Origin: Anadara kagoshimensis
Lineage: Eukaryota > Mollusca > Bivalvia > Arcoida > Arcidae
Length of the DNA: 64,000 nucleotides
Assembly: GCA_021292105.1 (NCBI GenBank)
Contig: CM037864.1
Span: 41,716,514 to 41,780,513, forward strand
Direction: 5' to 3'
Below, one piece after another: positions 13,229-21,891 of this stretch; within the stretch, counting starts at the first letter, position 1; every line of letters starts with the position of its first letter. The position numbers were made by a program, and so were the translations under genes. Below the pieces are notes generated by a model. That model saw nothing but the letters and a program-made list of their open reading frames with translations, had not been told where the DNA came from and made no database searches.

Positions 13229-14220
13229 GCTTTGTGATTGATCATTTATCTGACTAGAATAATACTAATTGTTAAAAAATTAATTTTCATTATATTTTAT
13301 TATTGCATATCACATCTGTAACAATTAATTTGATTGGTCGAAAGCTGAGAAAATGATGGAAATAATACAGTGTACAAGACCGACCGGTCCATACACGACC
13401 GAGCGGTCCATATTCGGTATTGAACGTTATGAGTTGTGAAATGACAGTTATAACTATACATTGGATATTGTATTTAATATTTATATAGATTTGTGTTGTT
13501 GTATTTAAAAAGAAACTGAACATTAAATTTATTGTTGTTATATTAATGTTTTGCTTTTATTCCCCACTCTAACAAAGTTGGCAATTTGGAAGGGATATAG
13601 AAATTGGGTCTATCAATGTGCAATTTTGTTTGTTCAATGCAATAAAAGCTTTAGTTACTTATGTAGAGGGCACTATCAAGATTTACCGACTGCCCTCGGG
13701 GCGAGTATTCGGACCAACATATTGGGGCTTGGGCCATATCCAAATGTTTGTCCGAATACTCGCCCTCGGGCGTAAATCTTGATAGTGCCCTCTGCATAAG
13801 TAACTAATGCATAATTAATGCCTTTTCAAAGAAAGAGGTGGATATTAAATTCAAAATTGTTTCTGTCCTTCCATCTGTTCAGGAACTTCTTGCCCAGAGT
13901 AATTCTCCAAAACTATGAAACACTATTTTATGAAACTTGTTGAAAAGCATCAGCATGTGAGATGTGCATACCATTAACCAAAATTGGTTTGCTCATTTTC
14001 CTGGCAGTTATGGCCCTTTGAACATAAGTGTAAATCACAAAAAAGTACCTTCTGACAGAGGATCCTAATTTTCTGAATTTACTTGTTTCAGATTGAAGCA
14101 TTACAGAAGCGTTATCGGAGAAGGATGAGATCCTCATCAGAGAAATCCAATAAAGAACAAGATAAAGACGCTACATCCTCGAGTAGCAGAACAGAAGATG
14201 GCACTGTGATGACCGTTTGA
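512..14220 (+). CDS. GNPTAB: GNPTAB: GlcNAc-1-phosphotransferase alpha/beta precursor, 3' part (14 exons)
   Basis: In animals this Golgi enzyme transfers GlcNAc-1-phosphate from UDP-GlcNAc to mannose on lysosomal hydrolases, the first step of the mannose-6-phosphate tag. The joined exons (1999 nt, about 666 codons) align collinearly with the C-terminal half of vertebrate GNPTAB as I know it: a GEIMGYF segment, the DMAP-type region, the site-1 protease motif [12 protein letters not shown], Stealth CR3 ([25 protein letters not shown]), an EF-hand-like loop ending [15 protein letters not shown]4 ([32 protein letters not shown]), a membrane segment ([15 protein letters not shown]) and a basic tail ending TVMTV-stop. 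Introns are GT-AG with matching phases. The alpha-subunit catalytic and Notch exons are off the left edge. One exon (8647-8756) needs a one-base frame correction. Neighbouring gene 2 is convergent. Confidence 0.95.
1524..1678 (+). CDS. GNPTAB: GNPTAB exon
   Basis: Acceptor ttccag|ATAAAC and donor CA|gtaagt. It reads [16 protein letters not shown] and ends YDVPEDKQ, corresponding to human ITVEVDTREGPKLN and FEDIPKEKR. Phase 0 in, phase 2 out. Confidence 0.9.
1679..2275 (+). other. GNPTAB: GNPTAB intron containing a tRNA-like SINE
   Basis: 597-bp GT-AG intron. Apart from the SINE head near 2147-2212 I see no coding or structured feature. Confidence 0.75.
2147..2230 (+). repeat. tRNA-derived SINE head (fragment)
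   Basis: A tRNA-like unit: box A-like TCTCAGTTGATGGAGC about 40 bases before box B-like GGTTTGAGCCC (2194-2204). The 3' CCA, acceptor-stem closure and a clean tail are not visible, so it is a SINE head rather than a tRNA gene. Confidence 0.6.
2276..2406 (+). CDS. GNPTAB: GNPTAB exon
   Basis: Acceptor ttttcag|GTTTCC and donor gacg|gtaagt. It reads [20 protein letters not shown] and ends LLQELHDG, aligned with human FPKFKRHDVNS to LDLQLEHGD. Phase 2 in, phase 1 out. Confidence 0.9.
2698..3098 (+). CDS. GNPTAB: GNPTAB exon, DMAP-type region (largest visible exon)
   Basis: Acceptor attttag|GTGAATT and donor attaag|gtaatg, 401 nt. It starts [20 protein letters not shown] (human DITLKGYNLSKSALLRSF) and ends [20 protein letters not shown] (human SYLGFLPWEKKKYF). 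The middle is Lys/Glu/Gln-rich and poorly conserved, as in vertebrate sequences. In vertebrates the DMAP region helps recognise lysosomal enzymes. Confidence 0.9.
3198..3350 (+). repeat. tRNA-derived SINE
   Basis: Box A-like TGACTAAGTGGTC is followed by box B-like GGTTTGAATCC (3266-3276) and an extra body with TCCTTTCCTGAAGGATGATG. A tRNA head with a longer unrelated body is typical of a SINE. The 3' end is uncertain. Confidence 0.6.
4586..4752. repeat. Perfect 75-bp-arm palindrome (fold-back element)
   Basis: Bases 4586-4660 are the exact reverse complement of 4678-4752, with a 17-base spacer. I checked this base by base. The arms include TTTTTACGTTGTTATCGGGG and GTGTAACAACGTG. It is transcribed within a GNPTAB intron and would form a long hairpin. 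It is probably a fold-back MITE or two joined terminal repeats. Confidence 0.95.
5228..5424 (+). CDS. GNPTAB: GNPTAB exon: site-1 protease site and start of Stealth CR3
   Basis: Acceptor ctttaag|GAAAAAG and donor gatag|gtaaat. It contains [16 protein letters not shown], matching human GRQLKDTFADSLRYVN where S1P splits alpha from beta (between K928 and D929). Here the scissile bond would be RKLL/D. It then reads [20 protein letters not shown], nearly identical to CR3. Confidence 0.97.
5425..7297 (+). other. GNPTAB: GNPTAB intron with fold-back patch and ~1-kb TIR element
   Basis: 1.9-kb intron. A GC-richer patch (about 5640-5885) has partial self-complementarity, for example TGGACAGCT/AGCTGTCCA. 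The rest is mainly the TIR element at 6208-7194. Confidence 0.7.
6208..7194. mobile_element. Non-autonomous TIR DNA transposon (~0.99 kb)
   Basis: Left end TACTGTAATCCG and right end CGGTTTACAGTA are inverted imperfect copies. A subterminal hairpin, GGCAGTTTTATTTTAGCGC (6232-6250) against 6271-6289, is exact over 19 bp. There is no long ORF. The motif style (repeated TTTTAGCG) resembles the element at 37438-38412. Confidence 0.65.
7298..7450 (+). CDS. GNPTAB: GNPTAB exon: Stealth CR3 core and EF-hand start
   Basis: Acceptor taccag|GTTTCC and donor tcaag|gtatta. It reads [20 protein letters not shown] then [11 protein letters not shown] and [10 protein letters not shown]. It matches human [30 protein letters not shown] and the EF-hand-like DEVDTDQSG. 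Confidence 0.97.
7451..8023 (+). other. GNPTAB: GNPTAB intron with dispersed-repeat fragment
   Basis: Holds a G-run (7659-7672) followed by about 300 bp of repeat-like sequence (GTATCCGGGCAATATCTCAT). A related motif, GTCCGGGTAATAACTCATTAC, occurs in the intron at 9388-10114. I see no coding content. Confidence 0.55.
8024..8090 (+). CDS. GNPTAB: GNPTAB exon: EF-hand helix
   Basis: Acceptor tttcag|AGTTTTG and donor cttcag|gtaggt. It reads [20 protein letters not shown], almost identical to human [20 protein letters not shown]. Confidence 0.97.
8091..8646 (+). other. GNPTAB: GNPTAB intron
   Basis: 556-bp AT-rich GT-AG intron. I see nothing else in it. Confidence 0.75.
8647..8756 (+). CDS. GNPTAB: GNPTAB exon with apparent one-base frame break
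   Basis: Acceptor tttcag|ACATTA and donor ggaatg|gtaggt. The entry frame gives [18 protein letters not shown] (human DLTGLEHMLINCSKML) and would hit TAG at 8731-8733. The exit frame gives [15 protein letters not shown] (human PPTQESYYDPNL) and joins the next exon correctly. Both boundaries are phase 0, yet the exon is 110 nt, one short of 111. So about one base is missing between roughly 8690 and 8712, or two are extra. The cause may be an assembly error, a polymorphism or a real inactivating lesion. Confidence 0.85.
8757..9301 (+). other. GNPTAB: GNPTAB intron
   Basis: 545-bp intron. No feature recognised. Confidence 0.75.
9302..9387 (+). CDS. GNPTAB: GNPTAB exon (short, weakly conserved)
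   Basis: Acceptor attctag|CCACAG and donor tatag|gtaact. It reads [18 protein letters not shown] and ends KPRQVYR. It corresponds to human PPVTKSLVTNCKPVTDKI ending KNKYR, and fills the gap between its neighbours with matching phases (0 in, 2 out). Confidence 0.82.
9388..10114 (+). other. GNPTAB: GNPTAB intron with homopolymer tract
   Basis: 727-bp intron. It contains C16A9 (9552-9576) and the GTCCGGGTAATAACTCATTAC repeat motif shared with the intron at 7451-8023. Confidence 0.7.
10115..10213 (+). CDS. GNPTAB: GNPTAB exon between EF-hand and CR4
   Basis: Acceptor tttcag|ACATGTT and donor ccaaa|gtaagt. It reads [20 protein letters not shown] then [13 protein letters not shown], matching human [28 protein letters not shown]. 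Confidence 0.97.
10214..10758 (+). other. GNPTAB: GNPTAB intron with SINE fragment
   Basis: 545-bp intron. A 26-base direct duplication (the second copy begins near 10254, with AACATTATAACTTTGAAG in both) is followed by an antisense SINE fragment. Confidence 0.7.
10551..10680 (-). repeat. SINE family S3, fragment
   Basis: Reverse-complement match to the SINE at 45738-46048. Shared blocks include GTTGAGTAATGGTGTT, GCAGGGTTCTTT and TTTATTTTAAGTTCTCATCC, in the same order. Confidence 0.7.
10759..10813 (+). CDS. GNPTAB: GNPTAB exon: Stealth CR4 start
   Basis: Acceptor ttttag|GAAATT and donor aaaca|gtaagt. It reads [18 protein letters not shown], matching human [18 protein letters not shown]. 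Confidence 0.97.
10814..11216 (+). other. GNPTAB: GNPTAB intron with T33 run
   Basis: 403-bp intron with an uninterrupted run of 33 T (11049-11081). Nothing else seen. Confidence 0.8.
11217..11329 (+). CDS. GNPTAB: GNPTAB exon: Stealth CR4
   Basis: Acceptor ccttag|GTAAAG and donor gaatg|gtatag. It reads [20 protein letters not shown] then [18 protein letters not shown], matching human [38 protein letters not shown]. Confidence 0.98.
11765..12983 (+). mobile_element. Degenerate Tc1/mariner-family transposon
   Basis: Inverted ends: CTGAGCAACAAAAGAAACTA on the left and its near-complement AGTTTCTTTTGTTGTTCAGT on the right, both flanked by TATA-type sequence compatible with TA target duplication. 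The interior codes for transposase remnants in the same orientation. It lies within a GNPTAB intron. Confidence 0.85.
12065..12542 (+). pseudogene. Tc1-like transposase remnant
   Basis: The first piece (12065-12271) begins [20 protein letters not shown] and has a helix-turn-helix-like pattern ([20 protein letters not shown]) as in Tc1 transposase N-termini. The second (12294-12512) has [31 protein letters not shown], a stop where Tc1 enzymes continue, then HLWDEFGRR. In active relatives this is the DNARPHTA/SPDLSPIEHLWD block of the DDE domain. Part of the middle is deleted and the second catalytic Asp context is altered, so it is not functional. Confidence 0.85.
13089..13179 (+). CDS. GNPTAB: GNPTAB exon: C-terminal membrane segment
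   Basis: Acceptor gtacag|GAAGAG and donor gaaaag|gtatga. It reads [20 protein letters not shown] then [11 protein letters not shown], matching human [31 protein letters not shown]. This is the beta-subunit transmembrane helix. Confidence 0.97.
13187..13225. repeat. (TC)n microsatellite
   Basis: About 19 uninterrupted TC units directly after the GNPTAB donor site gtatga. Confidence 0.95.
13652..13806. repeat. Fold-back repeat (imperfect palindrome)
   Basis: The left arm begins TAGTTACTTATGTAGAGGGC and the right arm ends GCCCTCTGCATAAGTAACTA. The outer 35 bases of each arm pair with one mismatch. The inner part (GCGAGTATTCGGA against TCCGAATACTCGC) also pairs. It shares the CCCTCGGG core style with the fold-back at 55611-55678. 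Confidence 0.9.
14092..14220 (+). CDS. GNPTAB: GNPTAB last coding exon, basic tail
   Basis: Acceptor tttcag|ATTGAAG; ends at TGA 14218-14220. It reads [18 protein letters not shown] and later [14 protein letters not shown]. The human tail is also arginine-rich right after the membrane helix (ER-export/Golgi signal) and also ends in Val. The rest is not conserved. Confidence 0.92.
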   Translation: MEALQKRYRRRMRSSSEKSNKEQDKDATSSSSRTEDGTVMTV

Positions 14221-14968
14221 CGGTTACTGCTCTGGTTAATTACACCTGATGTCTTAATGGCAATACTTGTCTTCCTCATTTGCATAATTGTGGTTTTAAT
14301 TGTTATTGAATTAAAGAAATTTTAACTTGTAAAAATGAGGAAGCATAAATATTGTCATTTACTTTTGTCTCTATGGTGACACCTATCTCTTATTTTCATG
14401 AGTCTAAATGTTTACTGCAGATCAGAGCAGCTCTCATCTAGGTTCATTATGGCAGATCCTTGTGTGATAAAGTTTTTGAGTTCACTCGCAGAAGATTACT
14501 GGATTCCCTGGATACTCAAAGAATCTTGACTGGGTTGTAAAACCCCATTACGCCATGCCACTCCAATCTTAGTGGCTGCACTACCTAGGAAGAACCTAAT
14601 TTTCTGCTTTGATGGACTTTTTAAAATCTGCATTATTAATATAACTAAGACATGACACCACTGTTCTTAGACAAATTAACTTGTGTAAAACAAAATTGTT
14701 TCTATGCTGGACTTAACTTTCAGTCTAGAAGATGTTTGGTTTGGATGGGTTCCACAGTATATGATATTGCATAGAATTTTTAAAAAATGCCTTTTAGGCC
14801 TTTTTAAAAATTCATTATGGATATTTGATATTTGTCACCATACTGCAAAAGTTCTTTGTTGAGCAACTTAATCTTCTCATTCATAAACCTATATGTGTGT
14901 AAAGTAAGTAACAAGGACATTGTATTGTCACATACAAAAGAATGCCAAAAATTTAATGTATTATGAAC

Positions 14969-14970
<2 letters not shown>

Positions 14971-15004
<34 letters not shown>
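14971..15004. repeat. (GT)17 microsatellite
   Basis: Uninterrupted GT dinucleotides. Confidence 0.97.
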
Positions 15005-15006
<2 letters not shown>

Positions 15007-15933
15007 ACATTAAATTACATTGTTCTAAACGTTTTCCATTGCATCTTGATAATTGATACAAATGTGTTTTATTATTCAAGCAGTTAAGTTTATTTTTGTT
15101 TATTTTGTAAAGTATTAACAGTTTATTTATGAATAGTACTTATTGACTTATACATTGAATAAGTGTTTTGAAGTTGGACATGTTTATAGGTTTGTGAATG
15201 AGAAGAAAAAACATTTGGAAAGAAATCAATGCATAAGAATAACATACCATAAGAATTGTAACTTCGGATACCTTTCAATTTCTTGTACTTCTTTATTGAA
15301 ATATGACTAATAATATGAATAATATTATACTTATCAACACTGCCATACAACTAGCATTTGAAGTCACCCATTTGTCAGTTTTGAAAACTGTGCTCTTAAA
15401 TTTTTTGTCTGTATATGGAATACATGTACATGAACAGTAAATGGAATTTCTTTCCAAATAGTATGTGCTTAACAAAGAGAAAAACTTTGCATTTATTGAT
15501 ATATATTGTATATCAGGTGTAATTTACCAGAGCGAGAGCAACTAGAATTATATTTATAATTAATTTATTTTTTATATCATTTTATTAAGTATTATGTTGT
15601 ATATTATGTTCATTGTATATCTTTATATAAAACTTTACTTTTAAACCAGTTTTAAAGGCCTTCTCTTGAAAATTAACTAAGAAAGAAAAAAATCATGATC
15701 TCCATTAATGAATTTGTTTTAACCTGCAAATTAGACACTTACCTAAAAGGTTTGATCTATGGAACAGGTTTGTGACATCAATTGGCCTTTATAAACAGGT
15801 TTAAATGCACATGTAATGTATATGATGTCTGCCTAAAGGTCAGGCAATACATTGCTTTAACAGGGGTTCTATCTTATTTTCATTCTAAACGAGGGGCACC
15901 TGTCTACTGAGTTCTCTTTAATTCCATAAGTCT

Positions 15934-16110
15934 CAATTATGGTATGCATTTCTACTCATTTGTGATGTCACTTCAAAATCCAATAAGTTTTAATTACGGT
16001 ATGCATTTCTACTCATTTTAAGTGTCACTTCAAAATCCCATACCAGTAAATTTCAATAACGGTATGCATTTCTACTCATTTTGGATGTCACTTCAAGTGT
16101 GTAATAAATT
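15934..16110. repeat. Tandem repeat, ~62-bp unit x3
   Basis: Each unit carries GGTATGCATTTCTACTCATT followed by a TGTCACTTCAA block. The units are diverged. Confidence 0.9.
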
Positions 16111-16250
16111 TTGCTGAAATTTTGCTGTCATTTCATTAATAATGCTTTATAATTTCAATTTTAGACAAAATGAACAAAAGGACCTCAAACTCGCTTTAAA
16201 ATAACCTCTTATTTATTATTTGTCTCACAGTCTTGAAGCTTAAGTGGTTA

Positions 16251-16421
16251 TTGATTCTTGTTAGTGGTCTTAAGGATGTAGTCTTCTGAGAAGTCCAAAA
16301 TTCTACAAGTGTTGCATATTTTGAAATTATTTTACATTGATTCTTGTTAGTGGTCTTAAGGATGTAGTCTTCTGAGAAGTCCAAAATTCTACAAGTGTTG
16401 CATATTTTGAAATTATTTTAT
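16251..16421. repeat. Direct duplication, 86-bp period
   Basis: TTGATTCTTGTTAGTGGTCT and the following ~65 bases are repeated exactly at 16337, separated only by a few bases. Confidence 0.95.
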
Positions 16422-16924
16422 TCAAGACTGAAATATAGGAAAAATACTTCCTTAAATCTTTACTGCAAAGGCCACAATTATAGTGCTATATATAGGAACA
16501 ATTTGATGTTCATAATAGTGATATTTTACTTGTGAACAAGGGACTCCTGCCCACTAAGGTCTATTTAATAGGTTGTTGTAACTGGTCTTTAAAGACAGGT
16601 ACACCTGTATCTGTTGTTATTCATACACAGAGAGTTGTATGGACATGATGGTCCATGTATAATGAGATTTTGTTGTGTAACATGTTTTATTGAGCATTGG
16701 AAGATAGTGGTATGAAAGCTTGAATTAGCATGATTAGTGCAATGAATTTTCTTCAGGGATAAATGTTGTATGTATGTCTGTCTTATTATGCTATGGGCTA
16801 CAGGTCTTAAAGCAATATACTAGTAAAGTGGGATAAATGGCATTAAATGCTTGTACTAGTGTTCAGTCTGTAAAATGACAATTTGTCAATTTGGAGACCC
16901 CAAAAAATTTAACCGATTGCTAGA

Positions 16925-17093
16925 ACAGTCAAACCTGCCTTAAAGGCCACCTCTATATAAGGGTTGGCTGCTTTTAAAAGTAAAAATTTAATTCCAATCA
17001 CTCTTTAATCAGGTTGAAGAGGGAAAGGGTCACTTGCCAATAAAGGCCACTTTAACAGGTTTCCTTAGGTAGGTGGCCTTTATAGACATTGTA
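16925..17093. mobile_element. MITE, ACAGTCAAACCT family (decayed)
   Basis: Left end ACAGTCAAACCTGCCTTAAA, internal TTTCCTTAGGTAGGTGGCC. Same family as the better-preserved copy at 43274-43447. The right terminus is eroded. Confidence 0.7.
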
Positions 17094-17269
17094 GACTAAT
17101 TGTTATAGTGATGGTAAATTTTTCATTATTTTTTACTTGTTGGGTATTAGTGGAATGTATGTTTATTCATTGCTGGTATATTTTTTTAGTTTTATTTGTC
17201 TGTATTTCAGACTATTTGTATATCTGGTGTGAGTTGCCAGTAGATAGTGTTTTACGTGCATTTTTGTAC

Positions 17270-17529
17270 AGCGTGAAAACGCGTACATTGTTGTCACTTT
17301 CTTCCAAGATATCGAGCTTCTTTGCTATGAAATTATAAGATATGAGTACACCTGGAAATAGTGCGCCTGGTAAATGAGCGTGAAAGAAGTATATCTGTTT
17401 TATCGTGAGATATGTATTCTGAGACGGGTAATGCATTTGGTTACATATGCACTTTTGGAATAAATTTTCGGAATACATTTCGGAATCTAGTAAAATATTG
17501 CGACGGGATGCACCTAATAATTTCTGCAA
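17270..17529 (-). CDS. Conserved ORF inside T1 copy A (hypothetical)
   Basis: Starts MQKLLGASRRNILLDSEMYS and includes FFHAHLPGALFPGVLISYNF. T1 copy B keeps about 80 near-identical residues without a stop (62940-63218). I recognise no domain. The opposite strand is also open in both copies, so real coding is uncertain. Confidence 0.3.
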
Positions 17530-18375
17530 TTTGGCGAACTGATCTCATGTTTACAATAAAAAGTAGTTCGAGAAGTTTGCGTCCTACGATGTAAAATCAT
17601 AACTTTTTATGAAATGAACAGCAACGGCAGGTTGTTTAATTAATTCTTCGCGAAATCTACGGAAATTTAAATTTATTTTGAAGGTTATGATAACGTATTT
17701 TGATGTTGAGGCAATTGTGTCATATTTTAAAATGTTTATCGATTAGATTTTACTTTCGTGAAAGGGAGATAATTCGTACAGTGTTGTGTACAGTCGTTTT
17801 ACCAGTTCCGAACAGGGTTTCATATAAGCGCTGCTGCAGACGTCGTCCACAAGCAGAGGAAATAAAATTTATGTTGTGTAATAATACAAATGTTAACTGA
17901 TTCCAAAATATCGACACCTGTCCTCAATCAAAGTACTGAAGGTACTGAAGCATCAGCTAAACTGAGCAATTTGATAAAAAAAATGTGCACTTGAAACTGA
18001 GATTTGTCTAATGAATCAGTAACAAATGAAAATCATTCAAATAATAGATACTGTGATCGGGAAGCTTCTAACAACAAGTCTGCTTTTTATGCAAGTTGTT
18101 AGGTTCTAACATATAAATATGTTACAATGGTCAAAATGGACATGCCACGCAATGTTTATCAATTGAGTAAACTAAGTAATTTGCATAAATATAAATTTTC
18201 AATTTTTCAAAAACCAAGAGAGGCTACTAAAGACCCGACCCCAAATCTGAGTGAAAATCTCAAGCGTAACGGAAAAAAGTCCAGAGAAACCATCATTTTG
18301 ATAAAATTCACAAAGTGAAAGGGGCATAACTCCACTAAAACGCAGTTGACTGGAAGAAAACCCAAACTGGATCTG

Positions 18376-19280
18376 TAATCATCACCATCACCATCATTAT
18401 AACTCCTCATATCACATTTTGATCATCAACATAAAGATTTCATCATCATCATCATCGTCGTCATAAGCAGCAGCAGTAGAACCCATGCCATGACAATCAC
18501 CACCACCATTATATTAATCATTTTCAGAAATCCTCATGTTACATCATTAATATGGTCACATCATCATCATAGCTCTTTGTGTCACATACTCATCATCATT
18601 ATCAGCAGTAGCAGTACTGAATGTCATCATCATCATCATCATCATCATGTCACATCATCAGCATGAAGACATTGGCTTTGTTATCATCATCATCATCATC
18701 ATGAATTATTATCATCATCGACAGCAGCAAAACTGAATGTCATCATCATCATCATCACAACCATCTTCATCATCATCATCATCATCATACTATCGGCAGT
18801 GCTCAGCAGTACTGAATGTCATCATTGCCACCATCATCATCATCGGTAGCAACAGAACTCATGTCACCATCATAATCATCATCATAGTTCGTCAAGTCAC
18901 ATCGTCATCATCACCATCATCATTCATAGCAGCAGAGCTTATTTTCATCACCACCATCACTATCATCTTCTTCATCACGATAATCATTATCATCATCGGC
19001 ATCAACAGAACTCATGTCACCACCATCATCAACATCATTATCATATCTCCTCGTGTCACATCATCATCATGGTGACATCATCATCATATCTCCTCATGTC
19101 ACATCATCATCATCATCATCATCATTATATCTCCTCATGTCATATCATCATCCTTATGGTGACATCATCATCATCATCGGCAGCAGCAGAACTGAATGTC
19201 ATCATCATCATCATTATTATTGTCATCATCTCCACCAGATCATCATGCCACATCATCATCGACATAGTGTCATCATCACA
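18376..19280. repeat. (ATC)n compound microsatellite in HLE copy 1
   Basis: Long imperfect (ATC)n interspersed with recurring CAGCAG..ACTGAATGTCATC and CTCATGTCACATC blocks. Open frames here (Ser-, His- or Ile-rich) are repeat artefacts. Confidence 0.95.
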
Positions 19281-19689
19281 AAAAAAAACTTCCACCATGA
19301 CCAGCTATTTCCCTTGACTTGCAATTGACAGATTAACCATTGTTGAAGTCATTAATTTTATTCATTGAATTCACAATTAATTTGAAAAAAAAAATAAAAA
19401 TAAAACCTTTGTTTTAGAAATAATTTAAATGTATTTAAAATTATTGTTGAATATATATTAATTAACCAAGTGAGCTTCAAAACCCTGAATTGGTATAAAC
19501 CATCCTGACACAATAAGCTTATAATCTGTATCTCCCAATTACAGAAGTTGTCCAGGCAACTGTCTCTTTCAAAAAAGTTTGTTGACAAGAATTGTGTACA
19601 AAAGGGGGAAATATTTCTGAATACGATTAATTGATTATTATTTAGACAACTAAAATGTTACAATAAAATTACTTTGAATTTAAGAGAAA

Positions 19690-20800
19690 CTGTAAGAAGA
19701 GTTGAGTTTACAAAGTAGGTACCCCCATTCTAATACTTGCTAAAAAGTGACTAAGTTTCAAAGTCTGGAAAAATGGAGAAAAAATCTTGAAATATTTCCA
19801 TAAAGTCAGGTGCACATCTTCAATATATATATAAACATTCTGTGAAGTTTCAAGGCTTTTGGTTGAAAACTGTAAGAGGAGTTGAGTTCACAAAGTAGGT
19901 ACCCCAATTCAAATACTTGCCAAAAAGTGACTAAGTTTCAAAGTCTTGAAAAATGGGGGAAAAAATCTTGAAATATTTCCATAAAGTCAGGTGCTCATCC
20001 TCAATATATATAGAAACATTCTGTGAAGTTTCAAGCTTTTTGGTTGAAATCTGTAAGAGGAGTTGAGTTCACAAAGTAGGTACCCCCATTCAAAAACTTG
20101 CTAAAAAGTGATTAAGTTTCAAAGTCTTGAAAAATGAGGGAAAAAATCTTGAAATATTTCCATAAAGTCAGGTGCACATCTTCAATATATATATAAACAT
20201 TCTGTGAAGTTTCAAGGCTTTTGGTTGAAAACTGTAAGAGGAGTTGAGTTCACAAAGTAGGTACCCCAATTCAAATACTTGCTAAAAAGTGACTAAGTTT
20301 CAAAGTCTTGAAAAATGGGGGAAAAAATCTTGAAATATTTCCATAAAGTCAGGTGCTCATCCTCAATATATATAGAAACGTTCTGTGAAGTTTCAAGCTT
20401 TTTGGTTGAAATCTGTAAGAGGAGTTGAGTTCACAAAGTAGGTACCCCCATTCAAAAACTTGCTAAAAAGTGACTAAGTTTCAAAGTCTTGAAAAATGGG
20501 GAAAAAAATCTTGAAATATTTCCATAAAGTCAGGTGCACATCTTCAATATATATATAAACATTCTGTGAAGTTTCAAGGCTTTTGGTTGAAAACTGTAAG
20601 AGGAGTTGAGTTCACAAAGTAGGTACCCCCATTCAAAAACTTGCTAAAAGTGACTAAGTTTCAAAGTCTTGAAAAATGGGGAAAAAAATCTTGAAATATT
20701 TCCATAAAGTCAGGTGCTCATCCTCAATATATATAGAAACATCCTGTGAAGTTTCAAGGTTTTTGGTTAAAAACTGTAAGAGGAGTTGAGTTCAAAAAAT
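19690..20800. repeat. 180-bp minisatellite, 6 units, in HLE copy 1
   Basis: GTTGAG of the unit recurs at 19701, 19881, 20062, 20243, 20424, 20605 and 20785 (period 180-181). Two unit types alternate, A (GTGCACATCTTCAATATATA) and B (GTGCTCATCCTCAATATATA), in the order ABABAB. Confidence 0.95.
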
Positions 20801-21891
20801 TGGTACCCTATTTCCCCCGTCCTTAGTTACTGTTCTACTACACCAACGGTGCTCTAAAAATCGGAAGAACTTAAGAAAGCACAACGTTTCAGTTTTCTTA
20901 CATGCCCAGAGTTCACATCATATTTGTTTATTTTATGTGAAATAAAGTAATATGGCTTCATGAAAAGAAATTAAAGGTTGTAAAAACCATGGATTAAACT
21001 ACTGACAACAACTTTAATCGGATATCCACTGTAAAAACGATCTAATAAGGACTTGTAACAAGGTAAATAAATTTTATCTGAAAATTTTAAAACATCGTTT
21101 TTTTCAGTTTTGTTTAGATTTTGATTTCAAGTTGTTCTTTCTTGCGATTTATTTTGTTGATTGAAAATAAACAACTGGAAAAGGTATTTAAATGAACATT
21201 GGTGATGAAATTGTCTGTCTTCGGAGACATATCTGCATATGGTGAGAAGTGGAGTGTGTGCGGAAGATCGGAAGTATGTAGCAGAGATTCGAGAATAAAG
21301 CATGTCGTTTTTATATTAAACTGATAACTGAAAAGGACAGGGTGTCATGATCATTTTAAAAGGGGCAAGGGTGTACTGGACTAAAAAGGTCAGTCGCTAC
21401 GCTATGTGAATACATTTGAGCAGGGGCATCGGGTGTCAAATGCAGGCATGCCCACAAACACATGGCTAATTTGCATACGAACTACGGTATCGATATCCTT
21501 CACAACTTCACGAGTCACAAACAATTTATGAACATAGCCAATAACTTGTAAATAACTTCTCTTTCATTTTCGTATCACATTTTTTGGGAATCTTTGATTT
21601 CTACTTTTTTGTTATGCATAATTTCGCTACCGGCAAACTGACAGGAATGTATTTTAATACCCAATGAAAGCTGAAAATCCTCGTGACGACTGACGTTATG
21701 ATGAATATTAATGAACCAGGTCGGGATATCCCAAACACGAAATATTATTGACAATTAATTTTTAAAAAAATATATATAATTTATCATCAAATGTGATCAA
21801 TGTTTAAAGTTATTTAACTTAAAAACTGTTTAATGAGCATACTTTGTGTTTATTTATCGATGTCACTTTGCGTAAATTAAAAAAATCCAAT

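Larger units (their letters stand above)
13180..14091 (+). other. GNPTAB: GNPTAB last intron: (TC)n and fold-back
   Basis: A (TC)n microsatellite at 13187-13225 starts 7 bases inside the donor. The fold-back repeat lies at 13652-13806. Nothing else recognised. Confidence 0.8.
14221..16200 (+). other. GNPTAB 3' flank / probable 3' UTR
   Basis: Candidate poly(A) hexamers are ATTAAA at 14310-14315 and AATAAA near 16104. The sequence alone does not decide between them. It contains a (GT)17 run (14971-15004) and a 3-unit tandem repeat (15934-16110). Confidence 0.4.

Noticed and set aside
18737..19328. Open frames of Ser-, Ile- or His-rich protein in three frames (also 50184-50756 and 57279-57859)
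   Set aside because: They are translations of (ATC)n and its frame variants inside HLE copies. Openness in several frames is a trivial property of the repeat.
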